Assembly: GCF_900102425.1 (NCBI RefSeq)
Contig: NZ_FNBT01000010.1
Location: forward strand, 1 to 64,000
Direction: 5' to 3'
DNA length: 64,000 nucleotides
Source: Blastococcus aurantiacus
Lineage (GTDB): Bacteria > Actinomycetota > Actinomycetes > Mycobacteriales > Geodermatophilaceae
The position numbers were made by a program, and so were the translations under genes. Below are positions 7,228 through 15,244 of the stretch, in pieces; the first letter of the stretch is position 1; each line of letters starts with the position of its first letter. Below the pieces are notes generated by a model. That model was not told the origin of the DNA, searched no databases, and worked only from the letters and a program-made list of their open reading frames with translations.

Positions 7228-8351
7228 GCGACCTGAACCTGCTCTACACCGACGTCGAGGACGACCTGCGCAGCAGCGTCCGCGACCTGGTCGCCGCGCG
7301 CAGCGAGCCCGCGTCCGTGGCGGCGGTCTACGACGGCGACCGGTCCGTCGTCGACCCGCTGTGGCGCGCGATCGCCGGTGACCTCGGCCTCGCCGGACTG
7401 CTGATCCCGGAGGAGCGCGGCGGCGCCGGCGCCTCGGCGCGCGAGGTCGCCGTGGTCCTCGAGGAGCTGGGCCGGTCGGTCGCCCCCGTGCCGTTCCTGA
7501 CCAGCAGCGTCGTCGCCACGACCGTGCTGCTGGCCGCCGCGCCGGGGGGTGCGGCCGACGACCTGCTCGCCGGCCTGGCCGCCGGTGAGCGCACCGCGGC
7601 GCTGGTCCTCCCGCTGGCCGCCGGGCCCGGCGACGAGGCGCCCGCCTTCGCCGTCGACGCCGACGGGCGCCTCACCGGGAGCGCCCGCAGCGTGGCCGGG
7701 GCGCTGGAGGCCGACGTCCTGCTGGTGCCGGTCGGGACCGCCGGCGGAACCGCCGTGTACGCGGTCCCGGCCGCGGACGCGCGGATCGAGCCGGTGGTCT
7801 CCCTGGACATGACCCGCCAGCTCGCCGACGTGACCATCGAGGGCGCCGCCGGCCAGGAGCTGCTCGGTGGCGCGCAGGGCGGCGACGCCGTCGCCCGCGC
7901 GCTCGAGGTCGGCGCCGCGCTGCTGGCCTCCGAGCAGTTCGGCGTGGCCCAGTGGTGCCTGACCACGACGATCACCTACCTCAAGGACCGGCGTCAGTTC
8001 GGCCGTGTCGTCGGTGGCTACCAGGCGATCAAGCACCGACTGGCCGACCTGTACGCGGCCGTGGAGTCCGCGGGCGCCGCGGCGCGCTACGCGGCGGCGG
8101 CGACGGCCGAGGACGACCCCGACGCCGTCGTGTCCACCGCGGTGGCGCAGTCGTTCTGCTCCGACGTGGCGGTCAAGGCGGCCGAGGAGGCCGTCCAGCT
8201 GCACGGCGGGATCGGCATGACGTGGGAGCACCCCGCCCACCTCTACCTCAAGCGCGCGAAGGCCGACCAGATCGCGTTCGGAACGCCGGCCACCCACCGC
8301 GCCCGGCTGGCCGAGCTGGTCGACCTGCCCGCGCCGGTCCCGGTGGGCTGA
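7224..8351 (+). CDS. Acyl-CoA dehydrogenase, second subunit of the pair
   Basis: This 375-residue acyl-CoA dehydrogenase homologue has RRQFGRVVGGYQAIKHRLAD, typical of the C-terminal helical domain, and EEAVQLHGGIGMTWEHPAHLYLKRA near the end. The middle beta domain lacks the SEPGAGSD signature seen in its partner, and the N-terminal region is rich in Ala/Gly insertions. This is the usual division of labour in heteromeric FadE pairs, where one subunit supplies most FAD or catalytic residues. Its ATG overlaps the upstream stop. A strong hairpin follows 27 bases after its stop. Confidence 0.82.
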   Translation: MSDLNLLYTDVEDDLRSSVRDLVAARSEPASVAAVYDGDRSVVDPLWRAIAGDLGLAGLLIPEERGGAGASAREVAVVLEELGRSVAPVPFLTSSVVATTVLLAAAPGGAADDLLAGLAAGERTAALVLPLAAGPGDEAPAFAVDADGRLTGSARSVAGALEADVLLVPVGTAGGTAVYAVPAADARIEPVVSLDMTRQLADVTIEGAAGQELLGGAQGGDAVARALEVGAALLASEQFGVAQWCLTTTITYLKDRRQFGRVVGGYQAIKHRLADLYAAVESAGAAARYAAAATAEDDPDAVVSTAVAQSFCSDVAVKAAEEAVQLHGGIGMTWEHPAHLYLKRAKADQIAFGTPATHRARLAELVDLPAPVPVG

Positions 8352-8378
8352 CCGCCGGGCACCGCACGCCGGAACGCG

Positions 8379-8422
8379 GACGGGCCCGGCCCCGGGTGGA
8401 ACCACCCGGGGCCGGGCCCGTC
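8379..8422. terminator. Perfect 21-bp inverted repeat, bidirectional terminator
   Basis: The arm 8379-8399 is an exact reverse complement of 8402-8422, with only AA between them. It lies between the converging stops at 8351 (plus) and 8431 (minus), so it can end both operons. It lacks a U-tract, which is usual for hairpin terminators in high-GC actinobacteria. Confidence 0.8.
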
Positions 8423-8430
8423 GTCGTCGG

Positions 8431-9480
8431 TCAGACCGAGGACTGCGACGCGCTCTCCGTCGGCGCCGAGGCCCGGGCCGCCGCGCGGCGGGCCAGGAGC
8501 AGGGCCGCGACGAGGAGCAGGACGCCCAGCACGAGCAGCACGACCGGCAGCACCGTCCCGACCAGGTTCAGCAGGCGGGAGTCGTCGGCGACCTGGTCGC
8601 CGCGGGTGTCGATCGAGTCGTCGGTGGAGTAGATGTCGATCGTCGCGAAGGGCACGTCGACGGTGGTGACCCCGAGGTCCAGCGAGCCGGTGACCTCCTG
8701 CTTGCTGCCGCCGGCGATGGTCGCCCCGAGCTCCTGGTCGGCGTCGACGAAGGTCGTCGTCCGCGACGTCCAGGCGATCGGGATCTCCGCCGGCAGCGAC
8801 GGCAGCACCGCGGGCAGAGCGGCCAGCAGCTCGGGGGAGACCAGGCCGTCCAGCCCCGGCGCGAGCGCGGCCAGCGTCGCCTTGGGCAGCGAGGTGGGCA
8901 GGTTCAGCGCGGCCGGGTTGGCCAGATCGCCCTCGGAGACCGACTCGTAGCGGTAGACGTCCCGGCCGCCGAAGGTCTCCTCGCCCTCGAAGGTCACCGG
9001 GGCGGACTGCAGCGTGTTCTGGTCCCAGTACTCGTACGCACCGTCCTCCGTCGAGGGGTCGACCGGCAGGGTGAAGACCAGGCCCTCGGCGTCGGTGACG
9101 TCCTCGGCGCCATCCGGGGCCGGGCCGGCCTCGGCGGTCTCGCGGTCCACGGCGAAGAAGACCTCGGTCAGCGCGGGCTCGCCGTCGCCGACGGTGCGCT
9201 CGTCGGCGCGGCGCACGATCTCGGTGTCGCCGTCGACCGACTCGGCCGAGACGTTGCGGGTGGCGACGATCGGGACGCCCTCGGCCAGGACCTCCGTGGC
9301 CCCGCCGGAGAGCACCGCGGGGTTGATGCCGTCGTACGTGCCCGCGAACTCGAGCGTGACGTCGAGGTCGGTCGGGAGCTTGGTCACCGACGGGACGACG
9401 ACGAAGCGGACGACGGCGGCCGCCACGATCAGGAGCACGCCGACGACGGCGAGCACGACGGAGGAACGGGACAGTTTCAC
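8431..9480 (-). CDS. DUF3068 (PorA-like family) membrane-anchored protein
   Basis: This 349-residue protein has an N-terminal transmembrane segment (SSVVLAVVGVLLIVAAAVVR), a long extracytoplasmic acidic domain and a C-terminal transmembrane helix (TVLPVVLLVLGVLLLVAALLLARRA) with a positive tail. The layout, the KLPTDLDVTLEFAGTYDG start and the YWDQNTLQSAP segment match the DUF3068 family, sometimes named after porin PorA. No function is established. The GTG at 9480 is chosen because GGAG lies 8 bases upstream and the signal anchor follows at once; the frame is open further upstream. Confidence 0.7.
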   Translation of the reverse strand: MKLSRSSVVLAVVGVLLIVAAAVVRFVVVPSVTKLPTDLDVTLEFAGTYDGINPAVLSGGATEVLAEGVPIVATRNVSAESVDGDTEIVRRADERTVGDGEPALTEVFFAVDRETAEAGPAPDGAEDVTDAEGLVFTLPVDPSTEDGAYEYWDQNTLQSAPVTFEGEETFGGRDVYRYESVSEGDLANPAALNLPTSLPKATLAALAPGLDGLVSPELLAALPAVLPSLPAEIPIAWTSRTTTFVDADQELGATIAGGSKQEVTGSLDLGVTTVDVPFATIDIYSTDDSIDTRGDQVADDSRLLNLVGTVLPVVLLVLGVLLLVAALLLARRAAARASAPTESASQSSV

Positions 9481-9595
9481 TGAGCAGACTCCGGGTTCGT
9501 ACGGGCGCAAAGAAGCCAGTCTGCGCCCGTGCCGGCCGTCACAGCGGGGCCGGGTGGTTGGCCCTGTCAACCGGTTGGCGCGCCGGTGACGCCGG

Positions 9596-10255
9596 TCATC
9601 GCTCGCCGGTGCCGCGCCCTTCGGGGTCGTCGCGGCGGCGCACGGCCGGCGGGAACGGCGCGTCGATGTCGTAGCGCACGCCCAGCATGCGGATGGCGAA
9701 GCACACCGCGGCGGCCGCGACCGCGGCGACCGGGCCGCGGGTGTCGAGCACGTCGGCGACCACGACCACGGTGGCCCCGACGAGGGCGGGAACGGCGTAG
9801 AGCCCGCTGCTCAGCACCGACGGCACCTGGCGGATCAGCACGTCGCGCAGCGTGCCGCCGCCGACGCCGGTGATCGCGCCGACGATCACCGCCTGCGCCG
9901 GGCCGAAGCCCAGGTCGACCGCCTTGAGCGCGCCGGTCACCGCGAACAGGCTCAGCCCGGCCGCGTCCAGCACGGTGATCGTGCCGTTCAGCCGGTCCAG
10001 GCGGTGCCCGGTGAGGAAGGCGAGCAGCCCTCCGGCGGCCGCCACCGCCAGGTAGCGCCAGTCGAGGAACGTAGCCGGCGGCAGGGCGTCGAGGAAGACG
10101 TCCCGGAGCACGCCACCGCCCAGCGCGGTGATCATGCCGAGCGTGATGACGCCGACGATGTCCAGCCGGGTGGCCCGCAGAGCGGTGAGGGCACCGTTGA
10201 GCGCGAAGGCGAAGGTGCCCACCAGGTCGAGGACCAGCAGGGCCGTCGTCGTCAT
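9596..10255 (-). CDS. Trimeric intracellular cation (TRIC) channel family protein
   Basis: This 219-residue membrane protein has a twofold repeat of the TRIC/UPF0126 signature. The first copy is ALGGGVLRDVFLDALPPATF (about residues 45-65) and the second GVGGGTLRDVLIRQVPSVL (about 130-150), each within hydrophobic helices, giving seven predicted membrane segments. Bacterial TRIC proteins form cation-permeable trimers; the physiological ion here is unknown. The C-terminus is charged (RRRDDPEGRGTGER). The ATG at 10255 is the first in frame; its ribosome binding site is weak, with GGGAG 13 bases upstream. Confidence 0.85.
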   Translation of the reverse strand: MTTTALLVLDLVGTFAFALNGALTALRATRLDIVGVITLGMITALGGGVLRDVFLDALPPATFLDWRYLAVAAAGGLLAFLTGHRLDRLNGTITVLDAAGLSLFAVTGALKAVDLGFGPAQAVIVGAITGVGGGTLRDVLIRQVPSVLSSGLYAVPALVGATVVVVADVLDTRGPVAAVAAAAVCFAIRMLGVRYDIDAPFPPAVRRRDDPEGRGTGER

Positions 10256-10375
10256 GCCGGGAACGTAGCTCCCGCCACGCCCGCCCCCGGCCGGCGCCCG
10301 GCGGCGCAGGACGTCTAATGGTCGAGGCCGGTCATGGTCGAGGCCGGCGATCGGCCGGGAGGAGGGACCACCGCG

Positions 10376-11632
10376 ATGAGTTCGACCCTGAGCACCGTTC
10401 TCCGGCAGATCGGGCCGTCGGTGATGCTGCCGATGCTGGTCTACGAGATCGGCCACGGTGCGGTCATGCCGGTCATCGCCCTCGTGGCCCTGGACGCCGG
10501 CGCATCGACGACGGTGGCCGGTCTGATGCTCGCCGCCATCGGCATCGGCACCATCCTCGGCGACGTCCCCGCCGCCTGGCTGGCGAACCGGGTCGGCGAG
10601 AAGGGCGCCATGCTCGCGGCGATGCTCGCCTCGGCGGTCGCGATGTCCTCGGTCCTGGTCTTCGACTCGGTCGCCGCCCTGGCCGTCGCGCTGCTGGTAC
10701 TGGGCGCGTGCGGGGCGACGATGCACCTGGCCCGCCAGTCCTACGTGGCCGAGGTCGTGGCCGTGCACCACCGGGCGCGCGCGATGTCGACCCTCGGCGG
10801 CGTCTTCCGCATCGGGCTGTTCATCGGCCCGTTCGTGGGCGCGGCCGTCATCTCGGTGTGGGGCACCCGCTCGGCCTTCGCGGTCGCGGTCGTGGCGTCG
10901 CTGCTGGCGGCGGTCGTCCTGGCGTTCGCGCCGGTCACCGGCGCCGCGGGCGCACCCGCGGGCGGCGCGCACGCCGGCCCGGTCGGTGTGCGGGAGATGT
11001 TCCGCCGGAACCGCCGCCTCTTCTTCACGCTGGGCGTCGCCGTGGCGTCGATCAGCGCCATCCGCGCGGCCCGGGTGGCGGTGATCCCGCTGTGGGCCGA
11101 CCACATCGGGCTGGACGCGACCACGACCAGCCTGATCTTCGGCATCGCGAACGCCGTGGACATGGTGCTGTTCTATCCGTCCGGCCACGTGATGGACCGG
11201 CTCGGGCGGCTCTGGATCGCCGTTCCCTGCATGGTGGTCCTCGGCCTGGGCACGCTGGCCCTGCCGCTGACGGACAGCGCCGTGAGCCTCACGGCCGTCG
11301 CCATGGTGATGGCCTTCGGCAACGGGATCGGCTCGGGCATCGTCATGACCCTCGGCGCGGACACCTCGCCGGCGGTGGACCGGCGCTCGTTCCTGGCGAT
11401 CTTCCGGCTGATGAGCGACGTGGGGCAGTCGCTGGGCCCGGTGGTCCCGGCCGCCATCGCCACGGTCGCCACCCTGGGGACGGGCATCTCGGTGATGGGC
11501 GGCGTCGCCCTGCTCGGTGCGGCCGGGCTGGCCCGGTGGGTGCCGAGGTACTCGACCTACGCCACGCGGGCCATGGTGCGCGACCACCACCGCCGGCTCA
11601 CCGAGGAGCGGGACTCCGTCACCCCGGGCTGA
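10376..11632 (+). CDS. Major facilitator superfamily transporter
   Basis: This 418-residue protein has about 12 hydrophobic helices. The loop between helices 2 and 3 has GDVPAAWLANRVGEKGAML and the one between 8 and 9 has DRLGRLWIAVP, the two MFS A-type loops. A cytosolic loop near residues 195-215 separates the halves. It is probably a drug or metabolite exporter; the substrate cannot be told. AGGAGG precedes the ATG at 10376. Its last 14 bases overlap the 3' end of the converging luciferase-like gene. Confidence 0.85.
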   Translation: MSSTLSTVLRQIGPSVMLPMLVYEIGHGAVMPVIALVALDAGASTTVAGLMLAAIGIGTILGDVPAAWLANRVGEKGAMLAAMLASAVAMSSVLVFDSVAALAVALLVLGACGATMHLARQSYVAEVVAVHHRARAMSTLGGVFRIGLFIGPFVGAAVISVWGTRSAFAVAVVASLLAAVVLAFAPVTGAAGAPAGGAHAGPVGVREMFRRNRRLFFTLGVAVASISAIRAARVAVIPLWADHIGLDATTTSLIFGIANAVDMVLFYPSGHVMDRLGRLWIAVPCMVVLGLGTLALPLTDSAVSLTAVAMVMAFGNGIGSGIVMTLGADTSPAVDRRSFLAIFRLMSDVGQSLGPVVPAAIATVATLGTGISVMGGVALLGAAGLARWVPRYSTYATRAMVRDHHRRLTEERDSVTPG

Positions 11633-12647
11633 CGGCCCGCTCGAGCGGGGTGGCGGCGCGGCCGAGGAGCGTGGCGAGGGCTGCGTCCGAGGCGGCCAGC
11701 GCGGCCCGGTCGAAGGTGCTGCTGCTCGCGACCAGTTCGGCGGCACCCGTGCGCTCGAGCAGCTCGGCCAGCCGGCTCTCCACCGAGGCGGGGGTGCCGG
11801 CGATCGCCATGGCCGCCGTCCGCTCCACGTACTGCCGCTGTCGCGGGGTGGGCGAGGCCGCACGGACCGCGGCCACCGGTTCCAGCGGCGGGAACGAGCC
11901 GGTCGTGCGCGAGAGCGCCATCGCCCAGGCCTCGGGCAGCAGCAGGTCGGCGGCCTCGGCGGCGGTGTCGGCCACCAGGACGTCGAGGCTGATCGACACC
12001 CGGGGCCCGGGCTGCTGGGCCGAGGGCCGGAAGGCGCGCCGGTAGTCGGCCAGGGCCGCCAGACCCGGCTCGGGGTCGCCGGCCACGCCCAGTAGCGGAC
12101 CGCCGACGATCACCGGTAGCCCGAGCGCGGCCGCCACCTGCAACCCCTGCCCGGTGGCCAGCACGTGCATGGGGACGTTCCCGGCCGGCTGCGGGTGCAG
12201 GGTGATCTCGCCCGAACCGGTGAGGAAGGCGCGCAGCTCGGCGAGGTCGGCGGCGAAGTCCCGCTCGGTCTCCCGCAACGCGCGGCGCACCGGCGGGGTG
12301 AAGCCGGGGGAGCGGCCCAGCCCCAGGTCGACCCGGCCGGGTGCGAACGCCGTCAGGGTGGCGAACTGCTCGGCGACGACGAGCGGCTGGTGGTGGGGGA
12401 GCATGACCCCGGCCGAGCCCAGCCGGATCGTCGACGTCGCCCCGGCGATCGCCGCCAGGAGCACGGCGGGCGCGGCGCCGGCGATGCCCGGCACCCCGTG
12501 GTGCTCGGCCACCCAGAACCGGCCGTAGCCGAGCCGCTCGACGGCGACGGCGCGGGAGACCACGCCGGTCAGCGCGGCGCCGTCGGGCTCGCCGGCCCGC
12601 GTGCGGGCGCGGTCGAGCAGCGAGAACCCCGGTCCGGTGTCGGTCAC
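11619..12647 (-). CDS. Luciferase-like flavin-dependent oxidoreductase (MsnO8 type)
   Basis: This 342-residue member of the LLM class has LGYGRFWVAEHHGVPGIAG, TSTIRLGSAGVMLPHHQPLVVAEQF and PGRVDLGLGRSPG, the strand-loop motifs of the TIM-barrel that holds reduced FMN. Sequences with AEHHG and PHHQPL form the MsnO8 subgroup of LLM oxidoreductases. The substrate is unknown. The GTG at 12647 (VTDTGPGFSLLD) is preferred; the longer ATG start at 12701 would add an Ala/Arg-rich leader and overlap the upstream transporter gene. Confidence 0.82.
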   Translation of the reverse strand: MTDTGPGFSLLDRARTRAGEPDGAALTGVVSRAVAVERLGYGRFWVAEHHGVPGIAGAAPAVLLAAIAGATSTIRLGSAGVMLPHHQPLVVAEQFATLTAFAPGRVDLGLGRSPGFTPPVRRALRETERDFAADLAELRAFLTGSGEITLHPQPAGNVPMHVLATGQGLQVAAALGLPVIVGGPLLGVAGDPEPGLAALADYRRAFRPSAQQPGPRVSISLDVLVADTAAEAADLLLPEAWAMALSRTTGSFPPLEPVAAVRAASPTPRQRQYVERTAAMAIAGTPASVESRLAELLERTGAAELVASSSTFDRAALAASDAALATLLGRAATPLERAVSPG

Positions 12648-12684
12648 GGCACCTGCAGCGCGGGCGGGCGGCGCGCTGTTCCGC

Positions 12685-13926
12685 TCAGCCGCCCGGTGCA
12701 TCCGCGGCGGGGACGCCGGGCTGCTCGACGGTCCGCGGCAGCGCCAGCGTCGCGCCCACCGCCGCGGCCAGCACGAGCGCGCTGAGGCCGAACGCCCACT
12801 GGAAGGACGCGACGTCGGTGAGCCAGCCGGCCACGAGCGGCCCGGTGATCGCCCCGAGGTCCGCGGCCATCTGGAAGACCGCGACCAGCCGCCCGCCCCG
12901 TGCCGGGCTGACGTCGGCGACCAGCGCAGCGGGTGCGCTGGAGAGGAGGGCGGCGGCCAGTCCGAAGACCGCCATCGACAGCAGGAACAGGCCCAGCTGC
13001 GGCGGGGCGACCAGCACCAGCATCGACGTCGTGGCCAGCGTCGAGCCGAGCAGCAGGGACGGACGCCGTCCCCACTCGTCGACGAGCCGGCCCGAGCGCA
13101 GCAGCGCGATCGCCTGGGCCAGGGAGCCGGCCAGCAGACCGGCCCCGGCCCAGGCGACGGTGCGGCCGAGCTCCTCGGTCACGTACAGCGGCACCAGGGA
13201 GTTGCGGACGCCGAAGGCCACCCAGCCCACGCCGAGATTGGCGATCAGGGCGGCGCGGTAGGCGCGGGTGCGCAGGGCGGCGCGCAGCGGCACCGCGCCG
13301 GAGCCCAGGTCGACGCCGGTCGTCGCCGGAGCCGGACCCTCGGGCGCGGAGCGCAGCATCACCAGGCCGACCGCGCCGGCCACCAGCAGGAAGCCGGCGT
13401 AGAGCAGGAAGGGCAGCCGCGGCGAGAGCTCGGCGAGCAGGCCACCGGCGGCCGGGCCGGCGATCCCGCCGAGGATGAAGCCGCCCTGCCAGGTGGCGGC
13501 CGCGCGTCCCCGGTGCGTCGGCGGCGCGACCCGGAACAGCAGCGAGAGCGCGGCCACGGTGAACATCGCGCTGCCCACGCCCCCGGCCGCGCGCAGCGCC
13601 AGGAAGACCGGGAACGACCCGGCCAGGCCGGCCGCTCCGGTGGTGACGGCGACGACGACCAGGCCGGCGGTGAGCACCAGCCGTTCCCCGAACCGCTCGA
13701 CGAGCGAGCCGCCGCCGAACGCGGAGACGAACCGGAAGAAGGCGAAGGCGCTGACCGCCAGGCCGACCGCGGTCCGGCCGACGCCGAAATCGCGGGCGAA
13801 CAGCGGGATGGCCGGCGCCACGATGCCGAAGCCGAGTGCGACGACGAAAGCGATGATCGCGAGGACGCCGACCTCCCGGGGCAGGTCCCCGCGCCCCATC
13901 AGCCGCACGACGGTCGATCCTGGCAC
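12685..13926 (-). CDS. Major facilitator superfamily transporter
   Basis: This 413-residue, 12-helix MFS protein has GGGSLVERFGERLVLTAGL in the loop after helix 2, RAAATWQGGFILGGIAGPAAGG in helix 5 (a motif-C-like Gly/Pro-rich antiporter helix) and GRLVDEWGRRPSLLLGS in the second A-type loop. Motif C points to an efflux antiporter. It sits 37 bases upstream of the luciferase-like gene and probably forms an operon with it. Confidence 0.85.
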   Translation of the reverse strand: MPGSTVVRLMGRGDLPREVGVLAIIAFVVALGFGIVAPAIPLFARDFGVGRTAVGLAVSAFAFFRFVSAFGGGSLVERFGERLVLTAGLVVVAVTTGAAGLAGSFPVFLALRAAGGVGSAMFTVAALSLLFRVAPPTHRGRAAATWQGGFILGGIAGPAAGGLLAELSPRLPFLLYAGFLLVAGAVGLVMLRSAPEGPAPATTGVDLGSGAVPLRAALRTRAYRAALIANLGVGWVAFGVRNSLVPLYVTEELGRTVAWAGAGLLAGSLAQAIALLRSGRLVDEWGRRPSLLLGSTLATTSMLVLVAPPQLGLFLLSMAVFGLAAALLSSAPAALVADVSPARGGRLVAVFQMAADLGAITGPLVAGWLTDVASFQWAFGLSALVLAAAVGATLALPRTVEQPGVPAADAPGG

Positions 13927-13952
13927 GCCGTCGTGGCGGACCTGCCGGGGGC

Positions 13953-14123
13953 TCAGGCCGGCTCGGGCACCCCGCCCGGGTCGCCACCGGGGTCGTCCGG
14001 CGTCGCCTCGATCGGCGGGGGCGGGAGCTCCTCGGGTGCGTCGGGGAGCAGTTCGGCCGGATCGTCGGGGATCGGCTGATCGGGGTCGATCTCCCGACCC
14101 GATTCCGGCAGCGGAGAGACCAT
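13953..14123 (-). CDS. Small acidic proline-rich protein
   Basis: This 56-residue reading frame encodes a strongly acidic, proline-rich peptide (PDQPIPDDPAELLPDAPEEL, then a C-terminus rich in Asp, Gly and Pro). No family is recognised. It lies between a transporter gene and the dioxygenase operon, after the hairpin at 14146. No clear ribosome binding site precedes the ATG at 14123, so expression is uncertain. Confidence 0.35.
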   Translation of the reverse strand: MVSPLPESGREIDPDQPIPDDPAELLPDAPEELPPPPIEATPDDPGGDPGGVPEPA

Positions 14124-14145
14124 GCGGTCAGTCAACCAGGTGGGA

Positions 14146-14180
14146 CGTCCCCGGCGCAGCGCCGTGCGCGGCCGGGGACG
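14146..14180 (-). terminator. Hairpin downstream of the dioxygenase gene
   Basis: CGTCCCCGGC (14146-14155) pairs with GCCGGGGACG (14171-14180), a 10-bp perfect stem with a 15-base loop that can fold further. It begins 14 bases after the stop of the last gene of operon C, as expected of a terminator. Confidence 0.65.
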
Positions 14181-14194
14181 CCCTCCGTGCCAGG

Positions 14195-15244
14195 TCAGGC
14201 AGGCCGTGCGGCCAGCACCCGTGCCGCCTCGCGCTCCGCCTCCGGGTTGGCGACGCCGGCCCGCGATCCGGCCAGCTTGGCCCGGATGTGCTCGCCCACC
14301 GTGGTCGGGCCGTAGGCCGAGGTGCCGTCGGCGTCCAGGCAGGTCGGGAGCGTCTCGATGACGGCGTCGATGTTGCCGTCGTGGAAGAACGCCGCGGACC
14401 GGCGCCGCTCGATCCGGCCGTCCACGATCGGCGGCTTGACGCGGTGCAGCGTCGACATCCAGCGCTCGTTCGTCCACCGCGCCATGAGGTCGCCGAGGTT
14501 GATGAGCAGGGCGCCGTCGGCGGGCGAGACGTCGTGCCAGCCGCCGTCCCGGCCGAGCACCTGCAGACCCTTGACCTGGTCGGCCCAGAGCACGGTCACG
14601 ATGCCGTAGTCGGTGTGCTCGCCCATGCCGGTGAGGTCGCCGTCCAGCGTCACCTCGCCCGGAGGCAGGGCGTAGTTGTTCATCCGCAGCACGTCGAGGC
14701 TGTGGTCGGTGAAGCCTTCGAAGAACCCCGCGGGGAGGCCGAGCGCGTCGGCGAACATCGTGGTCAGCGTGCGGGCCACCCGCCCCGCCTCGTCGAAGTA
14801 GGCCGACACCGCCTCCTCGAAGCCGGCGGCCTCGGCGGGCCACACGTTCTCCGGGTAGTCCTCGGCGGGCAGGTCCAGACCGGGGTAGTCGCTGACGGCC
14901 GCCCCGACGTTGAACGCCTCGAAGAAGTCGTGCATCCGGTTGGACGGTGCCAGCCCCAGGCTCAGGCTCAGCGACTCGGTCTTCGGCGGGCTGTACCCGC
15001 GGTTGATCTGCGGCGGGGTCCGGTAGGCCTTCTTGGCGTCCACGGGCAGGTGGAAGAACGAGTCGAGCGCGGCGGCGAAGGCGTCGGTGACCGCCGCGGG
15101 CACGCCGTGCCCGAGGATCTGGACGAAGCCGACCGTGCGGGCGGCCTCGTCGAAGGCCCGCGCGGCCGCCTGCCGGTCCTCGTCGGTGGCGGCGGGGTCG
15201 ACGTAGGCGGAGATGTCGACGACGGGGACGGAGAAGTCGGTCAT
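14195..15244 (-). CDS. Fe(II)/2-oxoglutarate dioxygenase, isopenicillin-N-synthase-like fold
   Basis: This 349-residue enzyme has an N-terminal DIOX_N region (VPVVDISAYVDP...GFVQILGHGVP) and the double-stranded beta-helix core. The iron ligands are His210-Thr-Asp212 (GEHTDYG) and His267 (MSTLHRV), and the 2-oxoglutarate-binding RxS follows at Arg281-Ser283. Such enzymes hydroxylate or oxidise small molecules. It overlaps the adenine-deaminase-like gene by four bases and closes an operon with a nucleobase-type ABC importer. A nucleobase substrate is therefore likely; thymine-7-hydroxylase belongs to the same fold group. The exact substrate is unknown. Confidence 0.85.
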   Translation of the reverse strand: MTDFSVPVVDISAYVDPAATDEDRQAAARAFDEAARTVGFVQILGHGVPAAVTDAFAAALDSFFHLPVDAKKAYRTPPQINRGYSPPKTESLSLSLGLAPSNRMHDFFEAFNVGAAVSDYPGLDLPAEDYPENVWPAEAAGFEEAVSAYFDEAGRVARTLTTMFADALGLPAGFFEGFTDHSLDVLRMNNYALPPGEVTLDGDLTGMGEHTDYGIVTVLWADQVKGLQVLGRDGGWHDVSPADGALLINLGDLMARWTNERWMSTLHRVKPPIVDGRIERRRSAAFFHDGNIDAVIETLPTCLDADGTSAYGPTTVGEHIRAKLAGSRAGVANPEAEREAARVLAARPA

